From Podospora pseudoanserina (taxonomy: Eukaryota > Ascomycota > Sordariomycetes > Sordariales > Podosporaceae): a stretch of DNA of 64,000 nucleotides. Positions 21,717 to 31,820 of the stretch are shown here, piece by piece. A program made the position numbers and the translations under genes. Numbering within the stretch: position 1 is the stretch's first letter; every line of letters starts with the position of its first letter. The stretch covers positions 3,348,001-3,412,000 of the forward strand of contig NC_085923.1 in the NCBI RefSeq assembly GCF_035222485.1, given 5' to 3'. The notes under the pieces were generated by a model. The model ran no database searches. It was not told where the DNA came from and was given only the letters and a program-made list of their open reading frames with translations.

Positions 21717-23918
21717 TCACACAACAACCTTGACACCCTCTCCATCCCTACTAAAAATCTTCTTCATATGACTCGTCGCATAAGGGTTACTCATCGGTAT
21801 ACTCACCCCCTGTTCCTCCCCCACCTCCACCCCTCCCCTCCTCACCTCCCAAATCTCCCTTCTCCCACTCCTATACTCCCCCAACGGCCCCTCCAGCTCC
21901 CCCCAAGCCTTAACCGCATGCGCCTCCACAACAGGCGTCCAAACCCCCCTATCCACCATCGAACCCCTAAACCCCTCATAATCCCCCACCCCCCTATCCC
22001 CCAACATCTCCACCATAAACCGAAAGAAAAACTCCTCGCTCTCCGGATTCTGACTACTAGCAATCAACAGCACGAACCCCACCCACGTCTCAATCCCTAT
22101 CCTCTTCAAGTTCTGTGACAGCTCGGCATCAGTGAAATGATGCCTCAAACGTGGCATGATCCCCGGTAGAGGAGAGCAAGCGGCGTGAGCACCGTTGCCA
22201 ACGAAGAAGGTGAAGACAAAGAGGCATATAGCAATGACGTTTTCTGTCGCGGAGAGGGATGTTTCCGCGCGGAGGATGAAGTGGATCAGCTCCCCTAAAC
22301 CGATGGACATCAGGTTCTGGATGTCGAGGGCGTCCCATTGGCTTGTTGGGCGGGATATATACCATGCTAATGCGTCACGGAGGAGACAGTCGAGGGTGGT
22401 GATGTGGTTGATTAGATCGCGTGATACCCCGAGAGTGGTGCATGCGGTTGCCATTGCTGAGCCGGCTTGGTAGAATGGGGAGGAATGTGGGTAGTTGTAG
22501 AGCTTTTTGAGGAGGCCGTGAGGTAAGAGGTGGGAGGCGGCGAAAGTGTGGTCGGAGAGATGGGCAGCAGAGAGCTCGTTTCTGTTTGTGGGCTGGTAGA
22601 GGTATTGGCCTGGATGGGATGGAGGAGGCAGGCTGAAGACGAGGCGGCAGGCTAGGGAGGTGCACACCCATCTGATGATGAAGGCCTGGAGACCCTTCAT
22701 CCCGTCAAGACGGGCTATGCCTCCGCGCAAGAACAGCATTCTCTTCAGCCCCGCCAGATGTGCCTGGCGCTGGGAGACGTCTGGTTGGAGGTGCTTCCAT
22801 GCTGGGTGGTCTTTCAGTGAGTCGCCAGCGTAGAGAAACAGGTTCTCCTCGATGCAGAGCATCTGGAAGACTGTGGCAATGTTTTCGTCGCTCAAGGCCC
22901 GCGATGGGTCAGCCAGGGCAGCCTGAATGTGGGAGATGGCTTGGATGCGGTGGTGCATGAACTGCTCCAGTAACGTTGGGGACTTGTGAGGCTGGGCCAC
23001 AGCCAGCTGCAGGGCTGAAAGGCACAAGACTCCATGCAGAAAGCCAGAGTTCCCAAAGGAGACTGTCACCCAGTACTTTTCTGCCTCGGGGGACTGGTCA
23101 CCCGTCAGGGGTGTGAGAGTCTTGATGATCACCGTGTTGACTACAGGAAAGTCATAATGTCAGCTAGAAGTCGTCGCTAAAGTTTGAAGTCCGTCCCGAC
23201 CCACACGCGCTGGCAGTCTGTTGGGCTCAAGACGACGCTAAGCACAGCAAGGTACCTCGACGCATGTATGAGCACGGGGTTACTTACAATACGCCAGCAA
23301 ATCAGTATCACGTTGGCCCATTCTTACTGACACAGTGCCAAAAGGATCCAACCGACCACTCAGTGTTTGTGCTTGGGACACCAGGGTGGCCCCAGCTTGA
23401 CAGATGCATAGGCCAACGGCGTATCCGCAATGAACACACTCTACATGATCGGAAATGTTATTGGCATGGTGTTCTTGGAATTTCCCAGCAAATCTGCCAT
23501 TCGAGCTCGTTGGTTTGGACTGCCCTGGCTTCACACCAGCAGTCGGACGTTGTCTTTTCGAGACACCACCCTTGCCTCGCTTCGGCTTCGGATTCCCGTC
23601 GTCCTGAATCCGCTGGGGAGCAACAGCTACGGGCACCTCCTCTGCGATCCCCGCACTGTGCTTACCATCAAACAGTGTGTTGGTAGCTGGATCGCCATCT
23701 GGGCTGTCAGAACCGCCACTGTTGCTGCTGGCAGTCGCGTTTGGGGAGTCGTCAGAGCCGAATGGAGCACGTTTTCGGCCGGCCTTGCTCTTGGTCGACC
23801 ATGGCTGAGCAGCTCTAGCCTTCCTGATAACAAAGGCACGACCTGTGGTAGAGATCTTGTGTCCGGCACTGGACTTGTTGCCAGAATTGACGAACAAGAA
23901 CTCCTTAACAACGGCCAT
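21717..23918 (-). CDS. Fungal-specific transcription factor without an N-terminal zinc cluster
   Basis: Exon 1 is 23918-23288 and exon 2 is 23140-21717, joined in phase 1 by a 147-bp GTAAGT...GTAG intron, giving about 684 residues. The N-terminus (MAVVKEFLFVNSGNKSS, GRAFVIRKARAAQ) is the conserved start seen in many fungal regulators that lack a Zn2Cys6 motif. A Lys/Arg/Pro-rich linker (PKPKRGKGGVSKRQRP) could serve as nuclear signal. From about residue 195 a helical region (DTDLLAYFNTVIIKTLTPL, SFGNSGFLHGVLCLSALQ) matches the Fungal_trans_2 type regulatory domain to the end. I see no DNA-binding domain, so it may bind DNA in another way or act as a co-regulator. Target unknown. Confidence 0.8.
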
Positions 23919-24413
23919 GTTGTCGCTGTAGTGCTTGGTGACTGTTTCTTCTCCCCCGTTACACTTTGAGTACCGAAATGCAAATACAACGGGGTAGACC
24001 GCTTCCCGAAAAAGGCAAATGATAACGGTGTTTTTGAAGATATCGGAGATTGAGAGGCCGTGGTGTTTTTGGGGATGGACAAGCTTTCAGCTGTGGGTTC
24101 TAATGAGACGGAAAGGTTAGCGGTGAGATGCCAAGCATGCTCAGTCATGTCCATAATTATCATTCTCCTCTTTAGGCATGGTGTTGCTGGGCATAAGCTG
24201 TTGTGTAACAGCGGCTGATGGGGGAGTTATGCTGTGGATAACCCTTCCCCAGTTTTCTGTAAAGCACAGAACCCAGACCACCCTCTGCACCACGAATCCA
24301 GATTATTCAAGATCGGAACACCCAACACATCTGGATCAAAAAAGGACGATGTCCCGACTGGCTTGAAAAGAGCTCGGGTCATTAGATAGTGAGGTGAAAA
24401 AGGCAAAAGGTAA
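23919..24413. other. Intergenic, upstream of transcription factor
   Basis: Promoter side of the gene starting at 23918. No frame or repeat worth noting. A Pol III T-run for the tRNA lies at 24405-24408. Confidence 0.5.
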
Positions 24414-24516
24414 TGGGAACTGTGAGGCTCGAACTCACGACCTCAGGATTACTCTGATGTTAAACCAGATCATACAGTGTATGAGACCTGCGCTCTTCCA
24501 ACTGAGCCAAGCTCCC
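24414..24516 (-). tRNA. tRNA-Met (CAT, elongator) with intron
   Basis: On the minus strand the acceptor arms GGGAGCT and AGTTCCC pair over 7 bp. The D-arm reads GGCTCAGTTGGAAGAGC, the T-arm reads GTGAGTTCGAGCCTCAC, and the anticodon loop is CTCATA with an intron of about 30 nt inserted after position 37 before ATCCTG. The anticodon CAT with TCTCATAAT context and a standard T-loop marks the elongator type. A T-run for Pol III termination follows. Confidence 0.88.
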
Positions 24517-24760
24517 TGTCAACTTCTGCTTCACCGCGGCAGATTCACGTCCTAACATAAACCCAGCCAGACAAAGAAAAAATCTCCGCATATCGATGTT
24601 GGTAAGGCTGTTGATCAAGAGAGGTTCCTTTGTAAGTTTACACAAGCAATACACCCTAGTGATGTTGGAGGCGGTGAAAAAACTTTGTCATGGTGATGGG
24701 CAAAGACTTCATTACTGGTGTATTACTTCGTTCTGGGAATGTTGTCAAAGTGCACCTAAC

Positions 24761-25810
24761 CTATATCGCTTTGGACTGTATTCGCTGTTCCTCTGTGGAG
24801 TCCTTATTCTGTAAAGCAGCTCCCCTCGTAGCGATGTTGACCTCCTCTTCCTCTTCGTCCAACCATACCAAATGAGCCCCGCCGCCGTTGTCGTCTTCGT
24901 CCTCCGACTCAAGATCATGGGTGTCACTTTCACCATAAGCTCCTAGAGGTTGCTCAGTCGCTTGTGCCTTGACCGGCTCCTGGGTTTCTTCTGGGTCCTG
25001 AAGCGAGGGATCTGTGCTCGCCTTTCGGTTTGGTTCTTTCTCTGATGGAGGGTGCCCAGTGATAGCCACAAAACGCTCGTTGACTGGCGAGGCGCCTTTT
25101 TGACCGTCGTGGCTCATGGGAAAGCTGTTTTCGGCGGAGACCATTCGGAACTCGCTGGCGAGAGGATTGAGCGTAGACGTGCTACTGATGCTCAAGACAC
25201 GGTGATGCGGTTCTTTGGGGGCTACAAAGTCCATTGTCGGACTGACCAAAACGGGTGACTCCGGGGGCGTAACTGGTTCCGGTGTCATGATGTCCCAGTC
25301 CAAATGTCCCAGACGTTGAAGCCGTAGTTGGTTTTGTTTTGCTTCTTCGTGCTGCTTCATGGCTACGTTGAATAGCACGTACAAGATTCGAAATACAAAT
25401 ATGAGTTGCTGTTCTTTGGAAAATGTGAGAAATGGATGAGGGTGATAAGAGTGTTGGTTTCGTGGTCTTTCTGTTGTGTAGTTGTCATTATTTCCGCTAT
25501 GTGATTCGACTGGAGACAGAGGGATTGCTCCTGGTGGTGGTGTTCCCGGTGATGCTGTGGGCGATAATGGTTCAGCGGGCCCGATTGTCGCAGCTGGAGG
25601 TTTGCGGGGCGCACTTGATGCGTCGCGCCTCGTAGAACCGGGTGGTGGATGGTCGCCAAAAACATGCCTCATCAACTTGTTGCGCGAATCGAAAGCTTGA
25701 GCGCAGCGGCGACACTTGTGGCGCGTCGGTGATCCATTTTTGTCCTGGGCTTGACCGTCGGTGGTTGATCTGGAGGCGGTGGACATGGATGCCCAACGCT
25801 TCGACTCCAT
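24761..25810 (-). CDS. Single C2H2 zinc finger protein
   Basis: An uninterrupted 349-residue frame. One classical C2H2 finger lies at residues 33-54 (C-x2-C-x12-H-x4-H, CRRCAQAFDSRNKLMRH). It is followed by a Pro/Ser-rich low-complexity stretch, a hydrophobic helix (EQQLIFVFRILYVLFNVAM, about 130-150) and an acidic C-terminus with runs of Glu and Asp. One finger alone is rarely enough for specific DNA binding, so a protein-interaction or RNA role is possible. Fungal proteins of this layout are common and uncharacterised. Confidence 0.75.
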   Translation of the reverse strand: MESKRWASMSTASRSTTDGQAQDKNGSPTRHKCRRCAQAFDSRNKLMRHVFGDHPPPGSTRRDASSAPRKPPAATIGPAEPLSPTASPGTPPPGAIPLSPVESHSGNNDNYTTERPRNQHSYHPHPFLTFSKEQQLIFVFRILYVLFNVAMKQHEEAKQNQLRLQRLGHLDWDIMTPEPVTPPESPVLVSPTMDFVAPKEPHHRVLSISSTSTLNPLASEFRMVSAENSFPMSHDGQKGASPVNERFVAITGHPPSEKEPNRKASTDPSLQDPEETQEPVKAQATEQPLGAYGESDTHDLESEDEDDNGGGAHLVWLDEEEEEVNIATRGAALQNKDSTEEQRIQSKAI

Positions 25811-26168
25811 TCTGGATTCTGGTGGAGCAGAGAAAGCAAAAATGGTCGGCGACTGGCCTAGTCAAAGGGTCGTCGATTGAGGGCGCGACTGTGCTCAAAT
25901 CTGGAGAGCGGCCCCGTTCTTTGCAAGGCTGTGCCCGGAGGTCGAGAGCAGGAGAGGGGAAACTGTGGGTGAGTGAGTGGGTGAGTGGTGAGTTGATGTC
26001 GAGGCGAGAGTGGAAATTTGAGGTTGACGAACGAAAATTGTGGGGCTTGACACGCGGTGGTGCTTGAGTGGCAGAGTGGAACGGTGTGGGGCGTCCACAG
26101 CCCCCGCTTCAATGCAGCTTCATGTAAGTTGATTGGTTCTGTCTTTTCGTCTCTCAAATAATATCATC
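25811..26168. other. Intergenic between two minus-strand genes
   Basis: It contains the promoter of the C2H2 gene. The GAGTGAGTGGGTGAGTGG stretch at about 25970 is a small GAGTG-like repeat. No gene is supported. Confidence 0.45.
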
Positions 26169-27128
26169 TTACAGATACTTCTTGACTACTTCCTCAACCT
26201 CCTCCCGACTCAGCTCCTTGATCCCCAGCAACTCATTGTCATTCTTCTCAAACAGACTGCCATATCCCTCTCCCGCGATCGCAGAAGTTATGAACTTGAC
26301 AGCAAACTTCTCAGGGTCGGGGTTTTCCTTGTTGATCTCAGCCCATGCCGAAGTCAGCAAGTCATCCACCATCACCACCTCGTCAGTCCACTTCTCTCCT
26401 GGGGTAAGCTTCTTGGCAATCTCATACACGTCCTTGAAGCTCTGAACAGTGCTCTGGATAAACACCATCTTGTTTTTGGTTTCCTCAGCATGTCTAAAAA
26501 CTCCCACAACAGCCTTTCCAACATCGGACAGCAGCGAGAAACTGATCTTCCTGTCGCCGCCATCATAGAGGATTGCGTGTTTATCTTTGGCGTTGACCAG
26601 CCAGTTGATCTTGAGACCCCAGTCAAAGAACGCGCCATTGACAACAAGGGTGTATGTCAATGTGCCTTCTTTTGCTTTTTTCTCGAGAAGGTCCTGGGCG
26701 TCAAACTTGGTTTGGAAGACGGGAAGCTGTCGGACCTTGGCGTTGCGAGTGTGGGAGCCGAACTCGGTGGGCAGGAATCGTTTGACACCTGCCTTGGCGG
26801 CAGCTTCAATAAGAAGGAGTTGCTTTTCGGGGGCGCTAATTGGGAGGGTGGAAACCACAGCGTCTTGACCAGACAATGCCGATGTCAACGAGTCGATGGA
26901 GTCGTAGTTGACCGTGACGGTTTTGACACCGGGGGGAAAAGTACGAGGTGACTCCTTGCGGACGAGGACGGTGACTGTAAAGTCACCGGCGAGCAGGAGC
27001 TGCTCAAGAATTGAGGGGCCCAAGTTACCGGTTGCCTGAAAGAATGTTAGTCTTCGAATGAGTTTGGGGAATGAGAAAAGATCACCACCTACACCGGCGA
27101 GTACAACGTTGGTGATGGAGGCGGACAT
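26169..27128 (-). CDS. NmrA-like / isoflavone reductase-like NAD(P)-binding protein
   Basis: Exon 1 is 27128-27093 and exon 2 is 27035-26169; a 57-bp intron (GTAGGT...CAG) falls inside the nucleotide-binding loop. The spliced N-terminus reads NVVLAGATGNLGPSIL, a GxxGxxG Rossmann motif, then SALSGQDAVVSTLPI, AAAKAGVKRFLPTEFGS and FDAQDLLEKKAKEG, typical of the atypical short-chain dehydrogenases of the PCBER/NmrA group. The product is 300 residues, the normal size. Such proteins act in the cytosol as NADPH-dependent reductases or as redox-sensing regulators; the substrate is not predictable. An overlapping 272-codon plus-strand frame is an antisense shadow. Confidence 0.9.
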   Translation of the reverse strand: MSASITNVVLAGVGGDLFSFPKLIRRLTFFQATGNLGPSILEQLLLAGDFTVTVLVRKESPRTFPPGVKTVTVNYDSIDSLTSALSGQDAVVSTLPISAPEKQLLLIEAAAKAGVKRFLPTEFGSHTRNAKVRQLPVFQTKFDAQDLLEKKAKEGTLTYTLVVNGAFFDWGLKINWLVNAKDKHAILYDGGDRKISFSLLSDVGKAVVGVFRHAEETKNKMVFIQSTVQSFKDVYEIAKKLTPGEKWTDEVVMVDDLLTSAWAEINKENPDPEKFAVKFITSAIAGEGYGSLFEKNDNELLGIKELSREEVEEVVKKYL

Positions 27129-28094
27129 GTCGGTCAGGGAGGCAGATGTGATATGACTGAAAGCACAATTGATGAGATGTTATGAGGTAGGTGTCGAAGG
27201 CTTGAAACAGATGGGTGCTTTGTAGGTAAGGTAAGTCGATCGATGCTAGGAGAAAGGACTTGAACAGCAGGATACTGCGCCCTTTTATAGAAAGATTGTA
27301 ATGGGCAGCTTTCAGCAAAGTGGTATCATCCCTCCGTCCCATACGCTCATCCAGATGAGTTTTGGCTTATTCAGCCCCAGCTAATTAGTTGAGGCAGGTA
27401 CCTAGGATACCAATCCCGTAAGATCGGCTGTTTTACTAGAAGAAACATAGCGGCGACTACGTGACAGTGAGGAATTAACGGACCAACAGAATTTTGTATC
27501 CCACATGGCCGAGATAAAAAGGATCCCAGCGCAAGGTACCACTGAAGGAGCGCATCTTTGCAGCTGCGTCTGGTTTATTGATGCAGGCAAAAAGATAAGC
27601 AAAAACATCCTCCTGAAAGAAGAAGGCCGTCGAATCCCTCCAGGCTGTTGAGATTGTAATCGCGTGTGAATTCCGATAGTTGTAAGGGTAGCAAGGAACT
27701 TAAAGGCACAGCTAACCCTAACCCCAAGGACTCTCAATAGGCCATTTGACTATTTTTCAAGGCCTAGTAACTATGTTTTTCGAGGCCTGGTTCAGTGTTC
27801 TGGAGTGCCAGTCATTTGCATAGCGTGGCCAAGTACCTAGCTAGTGCACTGTTATCATCAACTTGGCATAGAAACGCGAGTACGAATCCTTTTTAACGGA
27901 ATCCCCACATTCCACATGCCACATGCCACATAGCCGGCATTCCGCTGCGGCTTTGTCATCACTGCATTGAACACATCTTAGGTGAGAAAACCTCCATTCA
28001 ACTTCACTTGTCCTTCTCCTCCCGTAGTGTTCTAAACTATCCCACCCGACTTGAAACTATCCCACCTTTCCGTTACTACAATCCATCACTGATC
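27129..28094. other. Divergent intergenic region
   Basis: Shared 5' region of the NmrA-like gene and the zinc-finger factor. It contains AGGTACCTAGG at 27396 and AAGTACCTAG at 27831, and a small CCACATGCCACATGCC repeat near 27910. No gene is supported. Confidence 0.5.
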
Positions 28095-30360
28095 ATGACC
28101 AACCAGGCGTCGGAGGCCCAGCCACCGGCATCACCGGTATCCAAAGCCACTCGGTTTGTCTGCAACGCCCCGGGATGCCGCAAGAGCTTTACCCGGAAAG
28201 AACATCTGACCCGACATGCGAAATCACACAGCTCACAATTGCATTATCACTGTCATATTTGTGGCCGGAGATATGCCAGGAGCGATGTCTTCAAACGTCA
28301 TGTGGAATTTCACCCCAAAAACACCATCCCAAGCACCAAGATCGTCGCCTGCAATGAATGCCATGACAAAAAGCTCAAGTGTGACGATGGAACACCTTGC
28401 CGTCAATGCGACCGACATGGGCTGGAATGTGTACGCAAAGGGCGACCATCTCGAGAGCCGAGGACACCACCAGAAGAATCATCACCAGCCCATGCCATTG
28501 ACAACACTTCGTCCAATGGAACGTTCAATTACGGGAGTAATAATCTTGACGAACAATGGCATGACATGCATTTCGAGACGCCTGGCCTAAATGAAGCTGT
28601 GCATCAACCAGAGCACTCATCCTCGGCTCCTCTCACGCCCCCTACATCACTCTCAACCGATGCTTCACAGTTCAACAGCACACCACTCTGGGTACTGCTC
28701 CAAAATATTGATGAAGCAACTACTTATTTTCTCCTCGAGGTCTTCTTCACCGAAGTACATCAATATTGGCCCATTCTTCATGTATCCACCTTCAACATTG
28801 GCACCGTGTCTGATCTGCTGTTGGGATCCATCCTAACCCTTGGCAGCTGGATTACTGGGAGAGAGGAACACAAGACTTTGATTCCGGCCGTCTATGAAGA
28901 GGCTCTGACAGCTACCCGGGTGGTATTGTCTCCCCATTTGAGTATCTCCCTTGGGTTGAGCTAACAGCTATTCAAAGAACGTCACCCCTTCTTTACACAC
29001 GCTTCAAGGACTGGTGTTGTTGGTGGTATATAGCATTTACAACATTGTATGTTACAGCTGCCGAGCATTTTCAGGTTTTGTTGCTGACTTGTGATAGAAT
29101 GACGAAATCGGCAAGGCTGGTGGCCTTACTTCCCTTCTCATTCAAAGTTGTCGCTGCATTGGGATTTTCAATGGCAGCCATTCACTTCCCAAAAGGCTTC
29201 AAGATGATGCGTTTACGTTTTGGTTGGCCAAAGAGCAGCTTCATCGGTAACCAGTCCCGTCCTCAAAGTCCCTGCTATGTTCTGACAATGATTCCAGGCT
29301 GGCATTCACGGTATTCCGTCTCGACACATACCAATCCGTCCTTCTAAACATTCCCCCCACAGTCCGCTACCAAGAGCTCTACATCCCCTTCCTCGCCTCC
29401 CCCTTCATATGGGAAGCCACAGACAATGACGACCTCGAGTATCGCCTCCAGCAACAGCCAAAACCCGAAGGTGTCAAATCACCACCACTGCTGAGCGGCT
29501 TCCACCGTGAGTTCATGTACTCGCCAACACCCTACACACCCAGCATCCCCCTCTCCCCAATGGACCACCACCTCACCCTCTGCGCCCTCCAAAATCCAAT
29601 ATGGGAAGCCTCGGCCTTCGCAACAGACATGGAGATATCCCTCCTCAGCATCCCCAACTCCCCCGTCTTCGCCGCACGCACGCATCTCGACCGGTGGCGT
29701 GCCCGGCTTGAAGCTCAAACCCAACAAGCCTTCCAATACGATGTCATCGAAGAAATCACCTGGACGTTATTCCACATGTCAAAGATCACCATGCACGCCC
29801 CCTTACCCCTTTTGAGAATCCACTCTGCCGCCCCCTCAGGCAAACATCGTGATGTCGACACGGAGAAGGTTGCCACTAAGCTGGGGATCTGGAGGGGGAG
29901 TCCCTGTCCGAGGATGGGTGTTATCTCCTGCGCGGAAGTATGCCAGTTGCTGAGCCGGAACCCTTTTGAGTTTGACTCCAATGCCAGGAGGGATAAGCTT
30001 AACCCGCTGGCTACGCCGGCCTTGCTGATGGCTGCCATTGCGGTGTGCTCGTATGCTGCGGGTGTTGGGCAGAAGCAGGGGGGTGGTTGTCCGGCGTGTT
30101 TACCTGGGTTGGAGCATGAGCAGGGCGGGTGCGTGGATATTTTCGCAGGGAAATGTCCTCAGTCTCAGGAAAGGGTCAAGGAGTGGGAAGCGACGGGGAG
30201 GGGGTGGCCGGTTTGGGGATCTTCGGGGATTGTGTTATGTCGATGCGGTCTTGATAGGCTTGGGGAGTGGTTCCAGCAGGAGGCCGTACTGGGGAGGGAC
30301 GAGACTGCGAGGAGGGAGCTTGTGGCTTTTGTGGAGGGGTTGAAGTGCGGTTTTGAGTGA
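28095..30360 (+). CDS. Transcription factor with two C2H2 fingers plus a Zn2Cys6 cluster
   Basis: Four exons: 28095-28919 (or 28922), 28978-29046, 29098-29246 and 29298-30360, giving about 701 residues. Residues 23-45 and 53-73 are C2H2 fingers (CNAPGCRKSFTRKEHLTRH; CHICGRRYARSDVFKRH). Residues 86-112 form a zinc cluster (CNECHDKKLKC, then DDGTPCRQC and DRHGLEC). A Fungal_trans-like regulatory domain begins near residue 225 (FFTEVHQYWPILHVSTFN) and spans the later exons (IGKAGGLTSLLIQSCRCIG, TVFRLDTYQSVLLNIPP). The hybrid C2H2/C6 layout is a known fungus-specific class. It acts in the nucleus; target genes are unknown. The donor of exon 1 is ambiguous between two in-phase GT sites three bases apart. 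Confidence 0.85.
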
Positions 30361-30753
30361 TGTTTGGTGTCCAGTGTATTACCTACTCGCCTATGGCGAG
30401 GGATGCGAGACGCTATACATGGCGAGATACATGAATGAACCGTTCAGCTTCGAGAATAGAGAATAGACGTAACAATTCATGCTCTCTTTGTCCATAGCCA
30501 CAGTTAGTAGCGTCGAGGTCGCTGCCATGCTGCATGATGCAAGTGTCTTTTTCTAAACCCCACCATCATCATCAAATTTGCAGCACAATTCTCGAATATC
30601 TAATTGGCCTTTAACATTTGTGCCGCGCATTACAATTTTCACAAATCCGATTCTAGCACAATTGTGCACGGTGCGCGGCTTACCATCCAAATGTCGCTAA
30701 AACTGATGGAAAAAAGAAGAATGGCCTTCCCAGGTATAAAGCAAAAGGATGTG
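30361..30753. other. Intergenic, 3' side of transcription factor
   Basis: No gene is supported. AT content rises mildly toward the tRNA. Confidence 0.45.
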
Positions 30754-30842
30754 TCCCCTCGACCGGAATCGAGCCGGTGACCTTTCGGTATCAATAAACA
30801 ACATTTACAGCCGAACGTGATAGCCAACTACACCACAAGGGG
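30754..30842 (-). tRNA. tRNA-Tyr (GTA) with intron
   Basis: On the minus strand the acceptor CCCCTTG pairs with CGAGGGG (one G-T). The anticodon stem TTCGG/CCGAA encloses CTGTAA, then an intron of about 15 nt, then A. The T-arm reads ACCGGCTCGATTCCGGT. Anticodon GTA assigns tyrosine, a tRNA that normally carries an intron in eukaryotes. A T-run follows at the 3' side. Confidence 0.85.
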
Positions 30843-31820
30843 TTTTCTTTTTGGTGTGGAGGCGCTGTGCGATTAGGGCTTGTCAACGGTACCCGGGCTG
30901 GGTTCGGTGTCCGGCATCGGATGTGGGCCTGAGCAGCCAGAACTTCGGAACTGTTCTCTGTGGCTGGGACGGACATCTCTCGCTTGGCGCGCTCCCTTCC
31001 CCGGTTCCAGTTGACAACTCAGACAATTGAGGAACAGAGAGACAGCCGCGATAGCCCTCACCGCTGAACCAACCGAAATATTCTTCCAACCTTTTCTTAT
31101 CAATGGCCCACTGACCAGACTTATCGGTTTGCTGCCCAAGCTGAAAGTGTGGCAGCACAGGCTCCAGCAGACACTCCAGCAACGTCCATGGGGTCCAAAA
31201 ACACCAAGATGCATGTCTCGGAACAAAAAATCACAAGGCTTGATCTCGAATAGATTTTACCACTATCACAAGCCTCCCGCGCCCCCCCAAGCTGGGCCCT
31301 GTGCCGCTACCCCGCTCAACAGCTCAAGTTTAGGGGTGCCACTTGGTGCTTGTTGGAGTGTTTGACAACCTGCGCCCTGCAGATATTTCGACCACTCTAA
31401 ATCCCCATTGGCCGCTCCCTTGGGTCAAGCTCCCTCTGTCTGCATGCAGAGTTGATCCCTTACCAAGCCAATCCCATTTTTGAAACCTTGCTGTGCCAGA
31501 TGGTCCGCCACCAGAAGGCCGTGAGGAGCCATGAGGGAGGGGCGGAGTTGGTCCAAAGAGCCAATTGATTTTCTCATGGCCAACTGGCATCCAAGTTTGG
31601 CATCAAAAGACACCACTTTCTGCTGGATTACCTTATGCATTCCGCGCCGCTAGACACACAGACATGCCCAAGAAGGCTCTGGACCGCTTCAACATGGCCG
31701 CCATGTCTCGTCGGTAACCCATCTATAACCCGGCCCCTGGGACTTTGACCCGCGATCCACGGGCTTGCTCTCCAACTCTCACAAGTTGACGACACCACTG
31801 TGCCATGCAAATTCGTGACC
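30843..31820. other. Intergenic, about 1 kb without a gene
   Basis: Frames up to 117 codons exist on the minus strand (for example 30873-31226) but show no family resemblance. The region is the upstream DNA of the membrane protein gene starting at 31821. Confidence 0.45.

Noticed and set aside
26133-26951. Plus-strand frame of 272 codons
   Set aside because: Antisense to the NmrA-like gene, which has a full Rossmann motif and a clean intron.
30873-31226. 117-codon minus-strand frame
   Set aside because: Composition is not coding-like and no domain is visible; probably chance.
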